Position numbers and translations under genes: made by a program | Notes under the pieces: model-generated | Databases searched by the model: none | What the model was told of the DNA's origin: nothing | What the model saw: the letters and a program-made list of their open reading frames with translations, nothing else | Shown here: one piece after another, positions 56,573 to 64,000 of the stretch | Numbering within the stretch: position 1 is the stretch's first letter | Layout of the letters: every line of letters begins with the position of its first letter | DNA from: Acetobacteraceae bacterium | GTDB taxonomy: Bacteria > Pseudomonadota > Alphaproteobacteria > Acetobacterales > Acetobacteraceae | Length of the DNA stretch: 64,000 bases | Assembly: GCA_021732665.1 (NCBI GenBank) | Contig: JAKFUL010000018.1 | Location: 19,552-83,551 of the forward strand | Direction: 5' to 3'

Positions 56573-57349
56573 ATGGAAGAGCTTTTGATCGACACGCGCG
56601 AGGGCATCGCCTTCGTCACCTTCAACCGGCCGCAGGCGCGCAATGCCCTGACCTTCCCGATGTATGAGGGGCTGGCCCATCTCTGCATCGCGGCCAATGA
56701 CGACCCCGGCATTCGCGCCATCGTCATCAGCGGCGCGGGGGAGAGGGCCTTTGCCGCCGGCACGGACATCTCGCAATTCACCGAATTCCGCACCGCGGAA
56801 CACGCCATCGCCTATGAGCAGAAGATCGACCGCATCCTGACCGCGATCGAGAATTGCCAGAAACCCACCATCGCCGCCATCGCCGGCGCCTGCACCGGCG
56901 GGGGCGCGGCCATCGCCGCGGTCTGCGACCTCAGGATCGGCGCCGCCAATGCGCGCTTCGGCTTTCCCATCGCCCGCACGCTGGGCAACACGCTGTCCAT
57001 GGTGAACCATGCAAGGCTGGCGGCGCTGATCGGCCCCGCGCGGGTGACCGACCTGATCTTCACCGCGCGGCTGATGGAAGCCCAGGAGATGCGGATGGCC
57101 GGGCTGCTGAGCGAGATCCTGCCCGACCACGCGGCCTTGCAGGCCCGCGCCGCCGAACTGGCCGCGACGGTGGCCGGCCACGCGCCACTGACCCTGCGCG
57201 CCACCAAGCAGGCGCTGCGCCGCCTGACCGCCGCCGCCCGCGCCATCGAGGGCGATGACCTGGTGGCGATGTGTTTCACCAGCGAGGATTTTGCCGAGGG
57301 CGTGCAGAGCTTCCTGGGGCGCCGCCCGGCGGTGTGGAAGGGGCGCTAG
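56573..57349 (+). CDS. Enoyl-CoA hydratase/isomerase family protein lacking hydratase Glu residues
   Basis: A 258-residue crotonase-fold protein with the oxyanion-hole motifs AAGTDISQF and CTGGGAAIAAVCDLRIG. The two catalytic Glu residues of enoyl-CoA hydratase are replaced: GGGCE reads GGGAA (Ala113) and QPEI reads FPIA (Ile133). It therefore probably is not a classical hydratase. It is divergent from the tartrate dehydratase gene. Confidence 0.85.
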   Translation: MEELLIDTREGIAFVTFNRPQARNALTFPMYEGLAHLCIAANDDPGIRAIVISGAGERAFAAGTDISQFTEFRTAEHAIAYEQKIDRILTAIENCQKPTIAAIAGACTGGGAAIAAVCDLRIGAANARFGFPIARTLGNTLSMVNHARLAALIGPARVTDLIFTARLMEAQEMRMAGLLSEILPDHAALQARAAELAATVAGHAPLTLRATKQALRRLTAAARAIEGDDLVAMCFTSEDFAEGVQSFLGRRPAVWKGR

Positions 57350-57422
57350 CAGCCTGTCCGAGACCCCCTTGGGCGGCGAGCGCCGCTGCCTTGTCGCGGA
57401 TCTCCGACGCCTCATCGATGCG

Positions 57423-57566
57423 CGCTTTGTCGTGATCAACCTCGCCGGCGGCACGGCGCGCACGCTGAATCAGCTCCTCTGCTGCCGCCGCGGCCAGGCC
57501 GAAAACCACATCAAATCCTGGAAGACCCACCTCGCCGCTGACCGCACCTCATGCCACCCGGCCTGA
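57423..57566 (+). pseudogene. IS1380-family transposase remnant
   Basis: This fragment reads RFVVINLAGGTAR, then RRGQAENHIKSWKTHLAADRTSC before a premature stop. The GQAENHIKxWKTHLAADRTSC block is the C-terminal core of IS1380-type transposases. Only 47 residues remain, with no recognisable ends, so it is a dead fragment between the crotonase gene and tRNA-Ser. Confidence 0.75.
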
Positions 57567-57635
57567 TCGAGCAGCAGCATTTCGTGCAAAGACCGCCGCA
57601 TGGAAAAAACAAACAGCGCTTGCAGAGCGTGGGTA

Positions 57636-57722
57636 CGGACAGACTGGGATTCGAACCCAGGGAGGAGTTGCCCCCTCGGCGGTTTTCAAGACCGCTGCCT
57701 TAAACCACTCGGCCACCTGTCC
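57636..57722 (-). tRNA. tRNA-Ser (anticodon UGA)
   Basis: The 87-base minus-strand sequence folds as a class II tRNA: acceptor stem GGACAGG paired with TCTGTCC, a D arm with AGTGG, an anticodon arm with loop CTTGAAA (anticodon TGA), a long variable arm, and the T arm GGTTCGAATCC. The discriminator is G, as expected for serine. CCA is not encoded. Confidence 0.95.
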
Positions 57723-57787
57723 CCAAAACCAGTATAGCCCATCCAAACGCGGCGATGAACCGCCCCGGTTTCCGCAAAACCCCAGCG

Positions 57788-58297
57788 CTATTCGCCACCG
57801 GCCCCGCCCGCTTGCGCCTGCAGCGCGGCCCCCGCCGCCTGCACCGCGTCGATGATCGGCTGATACCCCGTGCAACGGCAGTAATTGCCCGAAAGCTGCT
57901 CGCGGATCGCCTCGCGCGAGAGCGGCCCGCCGCCAAGCAGCAACTCCGCCGCCTGCAGGATCATCCCTGGCGTGCAGAAGCCGCATTGCAGCGCCCCATG
58001 TTCCACGAAAGCCTCGCGCAGCGCCGTCACCTCCGGGCCCGAGGCAGCCTCGATCGTCTCCACATCAGCGCCATCGGCCTGCACCGCCAGCACAAGGCAG
58101 CCGCGCACCACCACCCCATCCAGCCGCAGATGGCAGGCACCGCAGACGCCATGCGCGCAGCCGACATGGCTGCCGGTAAGGCCGAGCTCCGCCCGCAGCC
58201 ATTCCACCAATGATTGCCGCAGCACCACGCGGCCGCTGATCGGGCGGCCATTCACCATGCAGGCGATCTCCGCCAGCGGTTCCTCAAGCGGCAGCAT
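57788..58297 (-). CDS. (2Fe-2S)-binding subunit of a xanthine dehydrogenase-family hydroxylase
   Basis: The 169-residue protein has the N-terminal plant-type cluster (GCAHGVCGACHLRLDG) and the C-terminal helical cluster (GALQCGFCTPGM, NYCRCTGYQPI). It transfers electrons from the molybdenum site to FAD. Its ATG is inside the FAD-subunit stop region (14-base overlap). Confidence 0.95.
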   Translation of the reverse strand: MLPLEEPLAEIACMVNGRPISGRVVLRQSLVEWLRAELGLTGSHVGCAHGVCGACHLRLDGVVVRGCLVLAVQADGADVETIEAASGPEVTALREAFVEHGALQCGFCTPGMILQAAELLLGGGPLSREAIREQLSGNYCRCTGYQPIIDAVQAAGAALQAQAGGAGGE

Positions 58298-59126
58298 GGC
58301 GGCCCTCCCCGATCATGGCGCGGCGCAGAAGAACCTGGGCGAGGTGCAGGCGCCAGGCCGCGGGCGCCTCCTCGGCATGCAACGGGCTGAGAAGCCGGGG
58401 CAGCAGCGCCGCGGCATCGGCGCTGTCCAGAATGGCAGCCTCCACCTCCGGCAGGCGCCGCGGTGCCGCCTCCACGCCCAGGAAGGCGATGCGCAGGGCG
58501 GTGATTCGCCCGGCCTCGCGCCTGCACATCATGGCAAGGCCGGCCAGCGCATAGTCGCCGTGCCGCCGCGCGGTTTCGGCGAACCAGGGCGACCAGCCCG
58601 GGGACAGGGGGATTTCCACCCGCACCAGCAATTCATCGGCACGGCGCGCGGTGGCGTATAGGCCCTGGAAAAAATCCACTGCCGCCACCCCTCGCTCGCC
58701 GGCTCTGTTGGCCAGCACCAGCGTGGCGTCCAGGGCAAGCATACAGGCCGGCAATTCGGCGGCCGGATCGGCCAGGCACAGGCTGCCGCCCAGCGTGCCG
58801 CGGTTGCGGATGGCCGGGTGCGCCACCTCGCGCAGCGCCAGCGGCAGGAGCGGCGCATGGGCGGCCACCAGCGGGTGCGCCAGCACCGTGGCGTGGCGTG
58901 CCATGGCGCCGATATGCAGCGCGCCTTCCACCACAGCGATGCCGTCCAGCCCCGCCACACGGTTGAGGTCCAGCAGCAGGGCGGGGCGCGCCATGCGCAT
59001 CGCCATCATCGGCATCAGGCTCTGCCCGCCGGCCAGTGGCGTGGCGCCCTCGCCCTCGCGCGCCAGCACGGCCAGGGCTTCGCCCAGGGTGTCGGGGCGG
59101 AGGTAGGCGAAGCGCGCCGGCGTCAT
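58284..59126 (-). CDS. FAD-binding subunit of a xanthine dehydrogenase-family hydroxylase
   Basis: A 280-residue CoxM-type protein: LAGGQSLMPMMAMRMARP is the FAD-binding loop, AIRNRGTLGGSLCLADPAAELPA the second. It overlaps the large subunit gene by 4 bases (ATGA). Confidence 0.94.
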   Translation of the reverse strand: MTPARFAYLRPDTLGEALAVLAREGEGATPLAGGQSLMPMMAMRMARPALLLDLNRVAGLDGIAVVEGALHIGAMARHATVLAHPLVAAHAPLLPLALREVAHPAIRNRGTLGGSLCLADPAAELPACMLALDATLVLANRAGERGVAAVDFFQGLYATARRADELLVRVEIPLSPGWSPWFAETARRHGDYALAGLAMMCRREAGRITALRIAFLGVEAAPRRLPEVEAAILDSADAAALLPRLLSPLHAEEAPAAWRLHLAQVLLRRAMIGEGRHAAA

Positions 59127-61462
59127 GCCATCGCCCCCAGCGCGCGCAGCACCGCCATGGGGTGGATGGGCATTTCGGTGACGGCGCCGCCGCTGGCCGC
59201 CGCCAGCGCGTCGTTCACCGCGTTCAGCACCGCCGCCGGGGCGCCGCAGGTGCCGGATTCGCCCGCCCCCTTTGCGCCCAGCACGCTGCCGGGATAGGGC
59301 GTCTCGACATGGCCGAGCGTGATGTCGGGGATATCCGGCGCCATCGGAAGCAGATAATCGGCCAGGGTGCCGGACATGAACTGGCCGGTCTCCTGGTCAT
59401 AGCGGCAGGCTTCCAGCAGCGCCTCGCCGATGCCGGTCGCGACCCCGCCGCGATATTGGCCATCGACCAGCAGCGGGTTCAGCACCCGGCCGCAATCGCC
59501 GACCATCCAGTAGCGCAGCACGCGCACGAGGCCGGTCAGCGGGTCGATCTCGACCAGTGCCGCGTGCACGCCGTTGTTGGCGAGCGTCGGGTCGGCCTCG
59601 CGCCGATACTGGTAGGTGGCACTCAGCCCGGGCGTGACGCCTTGCGGCATTTCGTGGCCGCGGAAGAGCATGGTGCGGGCCAGCGCCGCCAGCGTCATGC
59701 GCGGCACGCCCGCGGCGTCGGTGATGGCGCCGTCGCGAATGTCCAGGCTGTCCGGCGCGGCCTGCAGCAGCGCCGCGGCCCCTTCCAGCAGTTGCGTTCG
59801 CAACAATCGCCCGGCGCCCCAGGCGGCCTCGCCGCCGATGGCAGCCCCCCGGCTGGCCCAGGCGCCACCGCCATGCGGGCTGGAAGCGGTATCGCCGGCG
59901 CCGACCTGCACGGCGCTTGCCGGCACACCCACCGCATCGGCCAGCACCTGCGCCAGGCCCTGGGTGATGCCCTGGCCGATCTCGCTGATCGAGGCCTGGG
60001 CGCTGAGTTCGCCCGTGGGTTCCAGCGTGACCACCACGGTGTCCGTCGCCGCCACGCCCACGCCGGCGGGGCCGTAGATGGCGGGGCCGGAGGCGGTGAA
60101 CTCCACCGTGACGGCCACACCCAGGCCCAGCACGCGCCCGGCGGCGCGGCCGGCGGCGATTTCGGCGCGCAATGCCGGAAGGTCGATCAGCGCCGCCGCC
60201 TGGTCCATGGCGGTGTGGTGGTGCAGCCCATGCAGCGCCGCGCCGAAGGCGGAGATTCGCGGCATCTCATCGGCGCGCAGCAGGTTGCGGGTGCGAAATT
60301 GCCAAGAATCCTCGCCTCGGGCGCGGGCGGCTTTTTCCACCAGCCGCTCGGTGACCGCGCAGCCGATGGGCGCGCCCACCCCGCGATACTGCCCGGTCGG
60401 CACCTTGTTCTGCAGCACGCAGGTGGTGCGGCCCAGCGCATGGGCGAAACGATAGGGCGCGCCGACCACGCGCAGCAGGCTCATCGCCTCCACCGTGGAG
60501 CTGCGGGGGTAGATGGAGACGGCGCCCAGGCCCTGCAGGTCGTCGATTTCCATTGCCGTGATCATGCCCTGGGCATCCACCGCCATGCGGGCCTGCACCA
60601 CATGCTCGCGCGCATGGATATCCGCCATCAGGCTTTCCATCCGGTCCGCCACCCAGCGCAACGGGCGGCTCAGCAGGCGGCAGGCGGCGGCCACCGCCAT
60701 CTCATCCTGGTAGACATGCATCTTCAGGCCGAAGCCGCCGCCGACATCGCCGCAGATCACGCGGACGCGGTTGACGGCCAAGTCGAGCTGCTCGGCCAGG
60801 TGCAGGCGCATCTGGTGCGGCATCTGGTGCGAGAGCCGCAGCATCAGCGTGCCCCCATCCCATTCGGCGACGGCGCCGCGCGGCTCCAGCGCCACGCCGG
60901 TGTGGCGGGTGAAGACCAGGCGCTCCTCCACCACCAGGGCGGCCTCGGCGAAGGCGGCCTCGGGCTCGCCGCGCCGCCATTCCTGGCCCCAGGCGCGGTT
61001 GTCGGCCAGGCCGGGATGGACGAGCGGCGCGCCGGGGGCCAGCGCGGCCTCGGGGCTGGTGATGGCGGGGAGTTCGGTCCAGTCAGCGGCGATCGCCTCG
61101 GCGGCGTCCTCGGCAATGGCGCGCGAGGCGGCGAGGATCATCGCCACCGGCTCGCCCTGCCAGGTGGCGCGGCCATCGGCCAAGGGCGTCTGGGCGGGGG
61201 AGACCAGGCCAGGGAAGCTGGCGGATGTGGTCTGCCAGGGCCGGCACACCGCGGCAAGATCGGCCGCCAGCAGCACCGCCTCCACCCCGGGGAGGGCCCG
61301 CGCCGGCGCGGTATCCAGCGTGAAGCGGGCATGCGGAAACGGGCTGCGCAGGAAGGCCACATGCCATTCGCCGCGAGCCGCGTGGTCATCGAGGTAGCGG
61401 CCACCGCCGGCGACCATGCGGCGCGATGCCGCACGCGGCATGGATTGGCCGATCGCCGGCAT
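59123..61462 (-). CDS. Molybdopterin-binding subunit of a xanthine dehydrogenase-family hydroxylase
   Basis: The 779-residue large subunit: GDVGGGFGLKMHVYQDEMA, VPTGQYRGVGAPIGCAVTERLV and the C-terminal GAKGAGESGTCG holding the catalytic Glu. It lacks the CoxL AYRCSFR loop. It begins the operon large-FAD-FeS, and is divergent (138 bases) from an ABC importer, so it may hydroxylate the imported compound. Confidence 0.93.
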   Translation of the reverse strand: MPAIGQSMPRAASRRMVAGGGRYLDDHAARGEWHVAFLRSPFPHARFTLDTAPARALPGVEAVLLAADLAAVCRPWQTTSASFPGLVSPAQTPLADGRATWQGEPVAMILAASRAIAEDAAEAIAADWTELPAITSPEAALAPGAPLVHPGLADNRAWGQEWRRGEPEAAFAEAALVVEERLVFTRHTGVALEPRGAVAEWDGGTLMLRLSHQMPHQMRLHLAEQLDLAVNRVRVICGDVGGGFGLKMHVYQDEMAVAAACRLLSRPLRWVADRMESLMADIHAREHVVQARMAVDAQGMITAMEIDDLQGLGAVSIYPRSSTVEAMSLLRVVGAPYRFAHALGRTTCVLQNKVPTGQYRGVGAPIGCAVTERLVEKAARARGEDSWQFRTRNLLRADEMPRISAFGAALHGLHHHTAMDQAAALIDLPALRAEIAAGRAAGRVLGLGVAVTVEFTASGPAIYGPAGVGVAATDTVVVTLEPTGELSAQASISEIGQGITQGLAQVLADAVGVPASAVQVGAGDTASSPHGGGAWASRGAAIGGEAAWGAGRLLRTQLLEGAAALLQAAPDSLDIRDGAITDAAGVPRMTLAALARTMLFRGHEMPQGVTPGLSATYQYRREADPTLANNGVHAALVEIDPLTGLVRVLRYWMVGDCGRVLNPLLVDGQYRGGVATGIGEALLEACRYDQETGQFMSGTLADYLLPMAPDIPDITLGHVETPYPGSVLGAKGAGESGTCGAPAAVLNAVNDALAAASGGAVTEMPIHPMAVLRALGAMA

Positions 61463-61600
61463 CTCGGAGCGCTCCTTCAGCGTGCAGCCGGAGTGAAGCG
61501 GAGGCAGGGCCGCGCCGCAACCGCCCCCGGCCCGGGCAAAACCGCCTTGCCAAACCGGGCGCGAGAGGATGCACTTCCCCCGTCGTTCCGGGGAGTGACC

Positions 61601-62665
61601 ATGATGTCCTTTCGCCTGCTTGCCCTCGCCCTTGCTCTGCTGGCCGCGCCCGCCTGGGCGCGTGACCGCGTGACCTACGGCACCGCCTCGCGCGTCGGCC
61701 TGGCCAATTCCGCCATGTACATGGCCGAGGTGATGGGCTTCTTCCGCGACAACGACATCGACCTTGAAACCGTGCAGTTCGACGGCACCGGCGTGCTGCT
61801 GCCGCAGATCGCGACCAGACAGATCACCGTGGGCTATCCGATTCCGGACCTTGTCATCCTCAGCCATGAGACGGGCCGCGACCCGCTGCCGATCCAGTTC
61901 TTCTACAACGTCACCCGCGTCTACAACTGGGAGATCGTGGTGCTGGAGAACAGCCCGATCCGCACGCTGGCCGATCTGCGCAACCGCCGTATCGGCGTGA
62001 TCTCGCTCAGCACCGGCAATGTGCCGGTGACGCGCGCCATGCTCAGGGGCGTGGGCATCGACCCGCAGCGCGGGGTGGAGATCATCCCCATCGGCCAGGG
62101 GCCGGCCGCGGTGAACGCCTTTCGCAATGGCCAGGTGGATGCGCTGAACCAGTTCGACGTGGTGCATTCGCAGATCGCGGTGTCCGGCACGCCCATCCGC
62201 AGGCTGCCCATCCCCGAGCAGTTCCGCGCCATTTCCGGCAATTCCTTCGCAGCCCATCACGACACCATCCGCAACAACCCGGACCTGCTGCGCCGCTTCG
62301 GCCGCGCCTACACCATGGGGCTGGTGGCGTGCGAGGCGAACCCCGAGGCTTGCGTCCGCCTCTCCTGGCAGCTGCACCCGACCATGCGCCCCACGGGCGG
62401 TGACCAGGCACGCATCCTGGCGGATTCGGTGCGGATCATGCTGGACAACCTGGCCAACAAGATCCCGGAGGGCGATGTCCGCAGCCGCCGCTGGGGCGAT
62501 TTCGGCGAAGCCGGCTGGCGCACCAATATCGAGATCCTGCGCGAGAACGGCCAGCTTCGCCGCACCGATGTGCCGCTGGAGGCGATCTACACCAATGCCC
62601 TCGTGCCGGATTTCGGCCGCTTCGACATCGATGCGGTGATCGCCCGGGCCCGCGCGCTGCCGTGA
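61601..62665 (+). CDS. ABC transporter substrate-binding protein (NMT1/nitrate-taurine type)
   Basis: A 354-residue periplasmic protein with signal peptide (LLALALALLAAPAWA) and an NMT1-like fold: VTYGTASRVGLANSAMYMAEVMGFFRDNDIDLE and LADLRNRRIGVISLSTG. GGGGAGTGACC precedes ATG 61601. It precedes an ATPase and a permease. The ligand may be a heterocycle given the neighbouring hydroxylase; inference. Confidence 0.9.
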   Translation: MMSFRLLALALALLAAPAWARDRVTYGTASRVGLANSAMYMAEVMGFFRDNDIDLETVQFDGTGVLLPQIATRQITVGYPIPDLVILSHETGRDPLPIQFFYNVTRVYNWEIVVLENSPIRTLADLRNRRIGVISLSTGNVPVTRAMLRGVGIDPQRGVEIIPIGQGPAAVNAFRNGQVDALNQFDVVHSQIAVSGTPIRRLPIPEQFRAISGNSFAAHHDTIRNNPDLLRRFGRAYTMGLVACEANPEACVRLSWQLHPTMRPTGGDQARILADSVRIMLDNLANKIPEGDVRSRRWGDFGEAGWRTNIEILRENGQLRRTDVPLEAIYTNALVPDFGRFDIDAVIARARALP

Positions 62666-63429
62666 CGGCGCTGGAATTCGACGCTGTCCGCCTGTCCTAC
62701 CGCACGGCCGCGGGCGTGCTGCCGGCCATTGCCGATGTCACGCTCAGCGTGGAGCAGGGGAGTTTCGTCTCCATCCTCGGCCCCTCGGGCTGCGGCAAAT
62801 CCACACTGCTGAAGATCGCGGCGGGGCTGCTGCCGGCCTCGGGGGGCGCGGTGCGGCTGGGCGGCACGCCGGTCGCAGCGCCCAGGCGGGATGTGGGGAT
62901 GGTGTTCCAGCAGCCCACCCTGCTGCCCTGGCGCAATGTGCTTGATAATGTGCTGGTGCCGGCCCGCGCCCAGGGGCTGGAGATGGGCGCGGCACGGGCG
63001 CGCGCGCTGGACCTCATCGCTCTGGTCGGGCTGAAAGGGTTCGAGCGGGCCTATCCACACGAGCTTTCGGGCGGCATGCAGCAGCGCGCCGGGCTGGCGC
63101 GGGCCTTCGTGCATGAGCCGGCCATGCTGCTGATGGACGAGCCCTTCGCCGCACTCGACGCGCTGAACCGCGAGCGCATGGCGATGGAGCTGCTCGAATT
63201 CTGGTCCCGCTCCCGCCGCAGCGTGCTGTTCGTGACGCATGGCATCCAGGAGGCGGTGTTTCTCTCCGACCGCGTGGTCGTGCTGTCCGAGCGCCCGGCT
63301 GTTGTGGTGGAGGATATCGCCATCGACCTGCCGCGCCCGCGCAACCTCGACACCATGCTGCTGCCTGAGTTTCACACTCTGTGCGACCGGCTGCGGCGCC
63401 AGCTCTACGCCCAGGGCAAAGCGGCATGA
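62662..63429 (+). CDS. ABC transporter ATP-binding protein (nitrate/taurine type)
   Basis: A 255-residue ATPase with Walker A GPSGCGKSTL, signature LSGGMQQRAGLARA, Walker B LLMDEPFAALD and H-loop VTHGIQEAVFLSDR. GTG 62662 overlaps the binding-protein stop (GTGA), and its end overlaps the permease ATG. Confidence 0.95.
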   Translation: MTALEFDAVRLSYRTAAGVLPAIADVTLSVEQGSFVSILGPSGCGKSTLLKIAAGLLPASGGAVRLGGTPVAAPRRDVGMVFQQPTLLPWRNVLDNVLVPARAQGLEMGAARARALDLIALVGLKGFERAYPHELSGGMQQRAGLARAFVHEPAMLLMDEPFAALDALNRERMAMELLEFWSRSRRSVLFVTHGIQEAVFLSDRVVVLSERPAVVVEDIAIDLPRPRNLDTMLLPEFHTLCDRLRRQLYAQGKAA

Positions 63430-64000
63430 GGCGCCTGACCGACGCGCTCTACCCGCTGACCACGCTGGCCATTCTGCTGGTGGCCTGGGAGGTGAGCGTG
63501 CGGGTCTTCGCCGTGCCCAGCTACATCCTGCCCAGCCTGGCCGATGTGGGCGAGGCGCTGTGGCGCGGCTATATCGAGGGCGAGTATTGGCGCCATGTCG
63601 CCTTCACGCTGACGGCCATGCTGTGGGGCTATGCCATCGGCAGCCTGGCAGCCCTGCTGCTGGGCGCGCTGGTGGCCGAGATCCGGCTGGTGGAACGCTT
63701 CATCTTCGCTTTCGTCATCGGGCTGCAATCCGTGCCCAAGGTGGCGCTGGCGCCGCTGGTGATCGTGTGGTTCGGCTTCGGCATTGAATCCAAGATCGTG
63801 CTGGTGGCGCTGATCTGTTTCTTTCCGACCTTCATCAATGTCATCGCGGGGTTCCGGGCGGTGGATCCGGGCGTGGTGGACATGATGCGGGCCTTCGGGG
63901 CTTCCCGCCTGCGCATCCTGTTCGAGGTGAAGATCCCGGGTGCTGCGGGGTCAATCATCGCAGGGCTTCAGGTGGGGGTGGTGCTGGGGTTGATCGGGGC
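63426..64000 (+). CDS. ABC transporter permease (nitrate/taurine type), 3' truncated by window edge
   Basis: The first 191 codons of a SsuC/TauC-like permease: a first helix PLTTLAILLVAWEVSVRVF, then VGLQSVPKVALAPLVIVWFGFGIESKI and the EAA loop region VVDMMRAFGASRLRILFEVKIPGA. The rest lies beyond the window. It completes the importer. Confidence 0.93.
   Translation, partial: MRRLTDALYPLTTLAILLVAWEVSVRVFAVPSYILPSLADVGEALWRGYIEGEYWRHVAFTLTAMLWGYAIGSLAALLLGALVAEIRLVERFIFAFVIGLQSVPKVALAPLVIVWFGFGIESKIVLVALICFFPTFINVIAGFRAVDPGVVDMMRAFGASRLRILFEVKIPGAAGSIIAGLQVGVVLGLIG

Noticed and set aside
59123..62377. Reading frame of more than 1000 codons including the hydroxylase large subunit
   Set aside because: The part beyond 61462 runs antisense through the substrate-binding protein gene, and a good ribosome site and conserved N-terminus support the start at 61462.

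Overview
The window is high-GC chromosomal DNA from an alphaproteobacterium, most likely an Acetobacteraceae member (Roseomonas-like). This rests on gene content and order: rpmF-plsX-fabH beside a DUF177 protein, a ubiquinol-cytochrome c chaperone and a BamE lipoprotein; a FliX/FlgI divergent pair; a CckA-type kinase; and a GAAC-N7-GAAC SOS box before recA. The genus is inference. Coding density is very high, many genes overlap by 1-4 bases, and no gene-free stretch exceeds 300 bases.

Layout. 1-3.8 kb: sugar-type ABC importer (ATPase cut by the window edge). 3.8-4.4 kb: ccdAB toxin-antitoxin pair. 4.4-5.7 kb: an SDR and a DoxX protein. 5.7-9.8 kb: lipid and envelope block (fabH, plsX, rpmF, DUF177, cytochrome bc1 chaperone, bamE). 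9.8-12.7 kb: three unrelated methyltransferases. 12.8-25.9 kb: map, two MFS carriers, a GGDEF-EAL protein, SDRs, an ABC exporter, a racemase-family protein, anmK, a DapA-family lyase and greB. 25.9-26.95 kb: an AT-rich insert with a dCTP-deaminase-like gene. 26.95-34.75 kb: catabolic genes (alpha/beta hydrolase, EamA exporter, lone molybdopterin hydroxylase subunit, LLM flavin oxidoreductase, PEP-mutase-family lyase, FMN hydroxyacid oxidase). 34.7-36.2 kb: a large membrane protein I do not recognise.

36.3-50.6 kb is a flagellar region in two parts. The first (fliO-fliP on minus; flgB-flgC-fliE-fliQ-fliR-flhB plus a soluble CckA-like kinase on plus) is followed by recA. The second (flgI, two 33-residue mini-ORFs, flgJ, a FlgN-like gene on minus; fliX on plus) runs into a five-gene minus-strand cluster: RibD-type reductase, MDR dehydrogenase, divergent PTPS/QueD-like protein, GT4 glycosyltransferase and methyltransferase. 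That cluster looks like an uncharacterised biosynthetic pathway placed directly downstream of basal-body genes.

50.7-64 kb: dksA, an SRAP protein, a hydroxyacid dehydrogenase, a two-component pair, a D-tartrate dehydratase-like enolase, an atypical crotonase, an IS1380-type transposase remnant beside tRNA-Ser(UGA), and a three-subunit molybdopterin hydroxylase divergent from a nitrate/taurine-type ABC importer that runs off the window.

The strongest candidates for something undescribed are the flgI-flgJ 98-bp tandem repeat, in which every copy is a mini-ORF joined to its neighbours by ATGA overlaps, and the pterin-like cluster with its PTPS homologue lacking the catalytic Cys and one zinc His. 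The AT-rich dCTP-deaminase island comes next.
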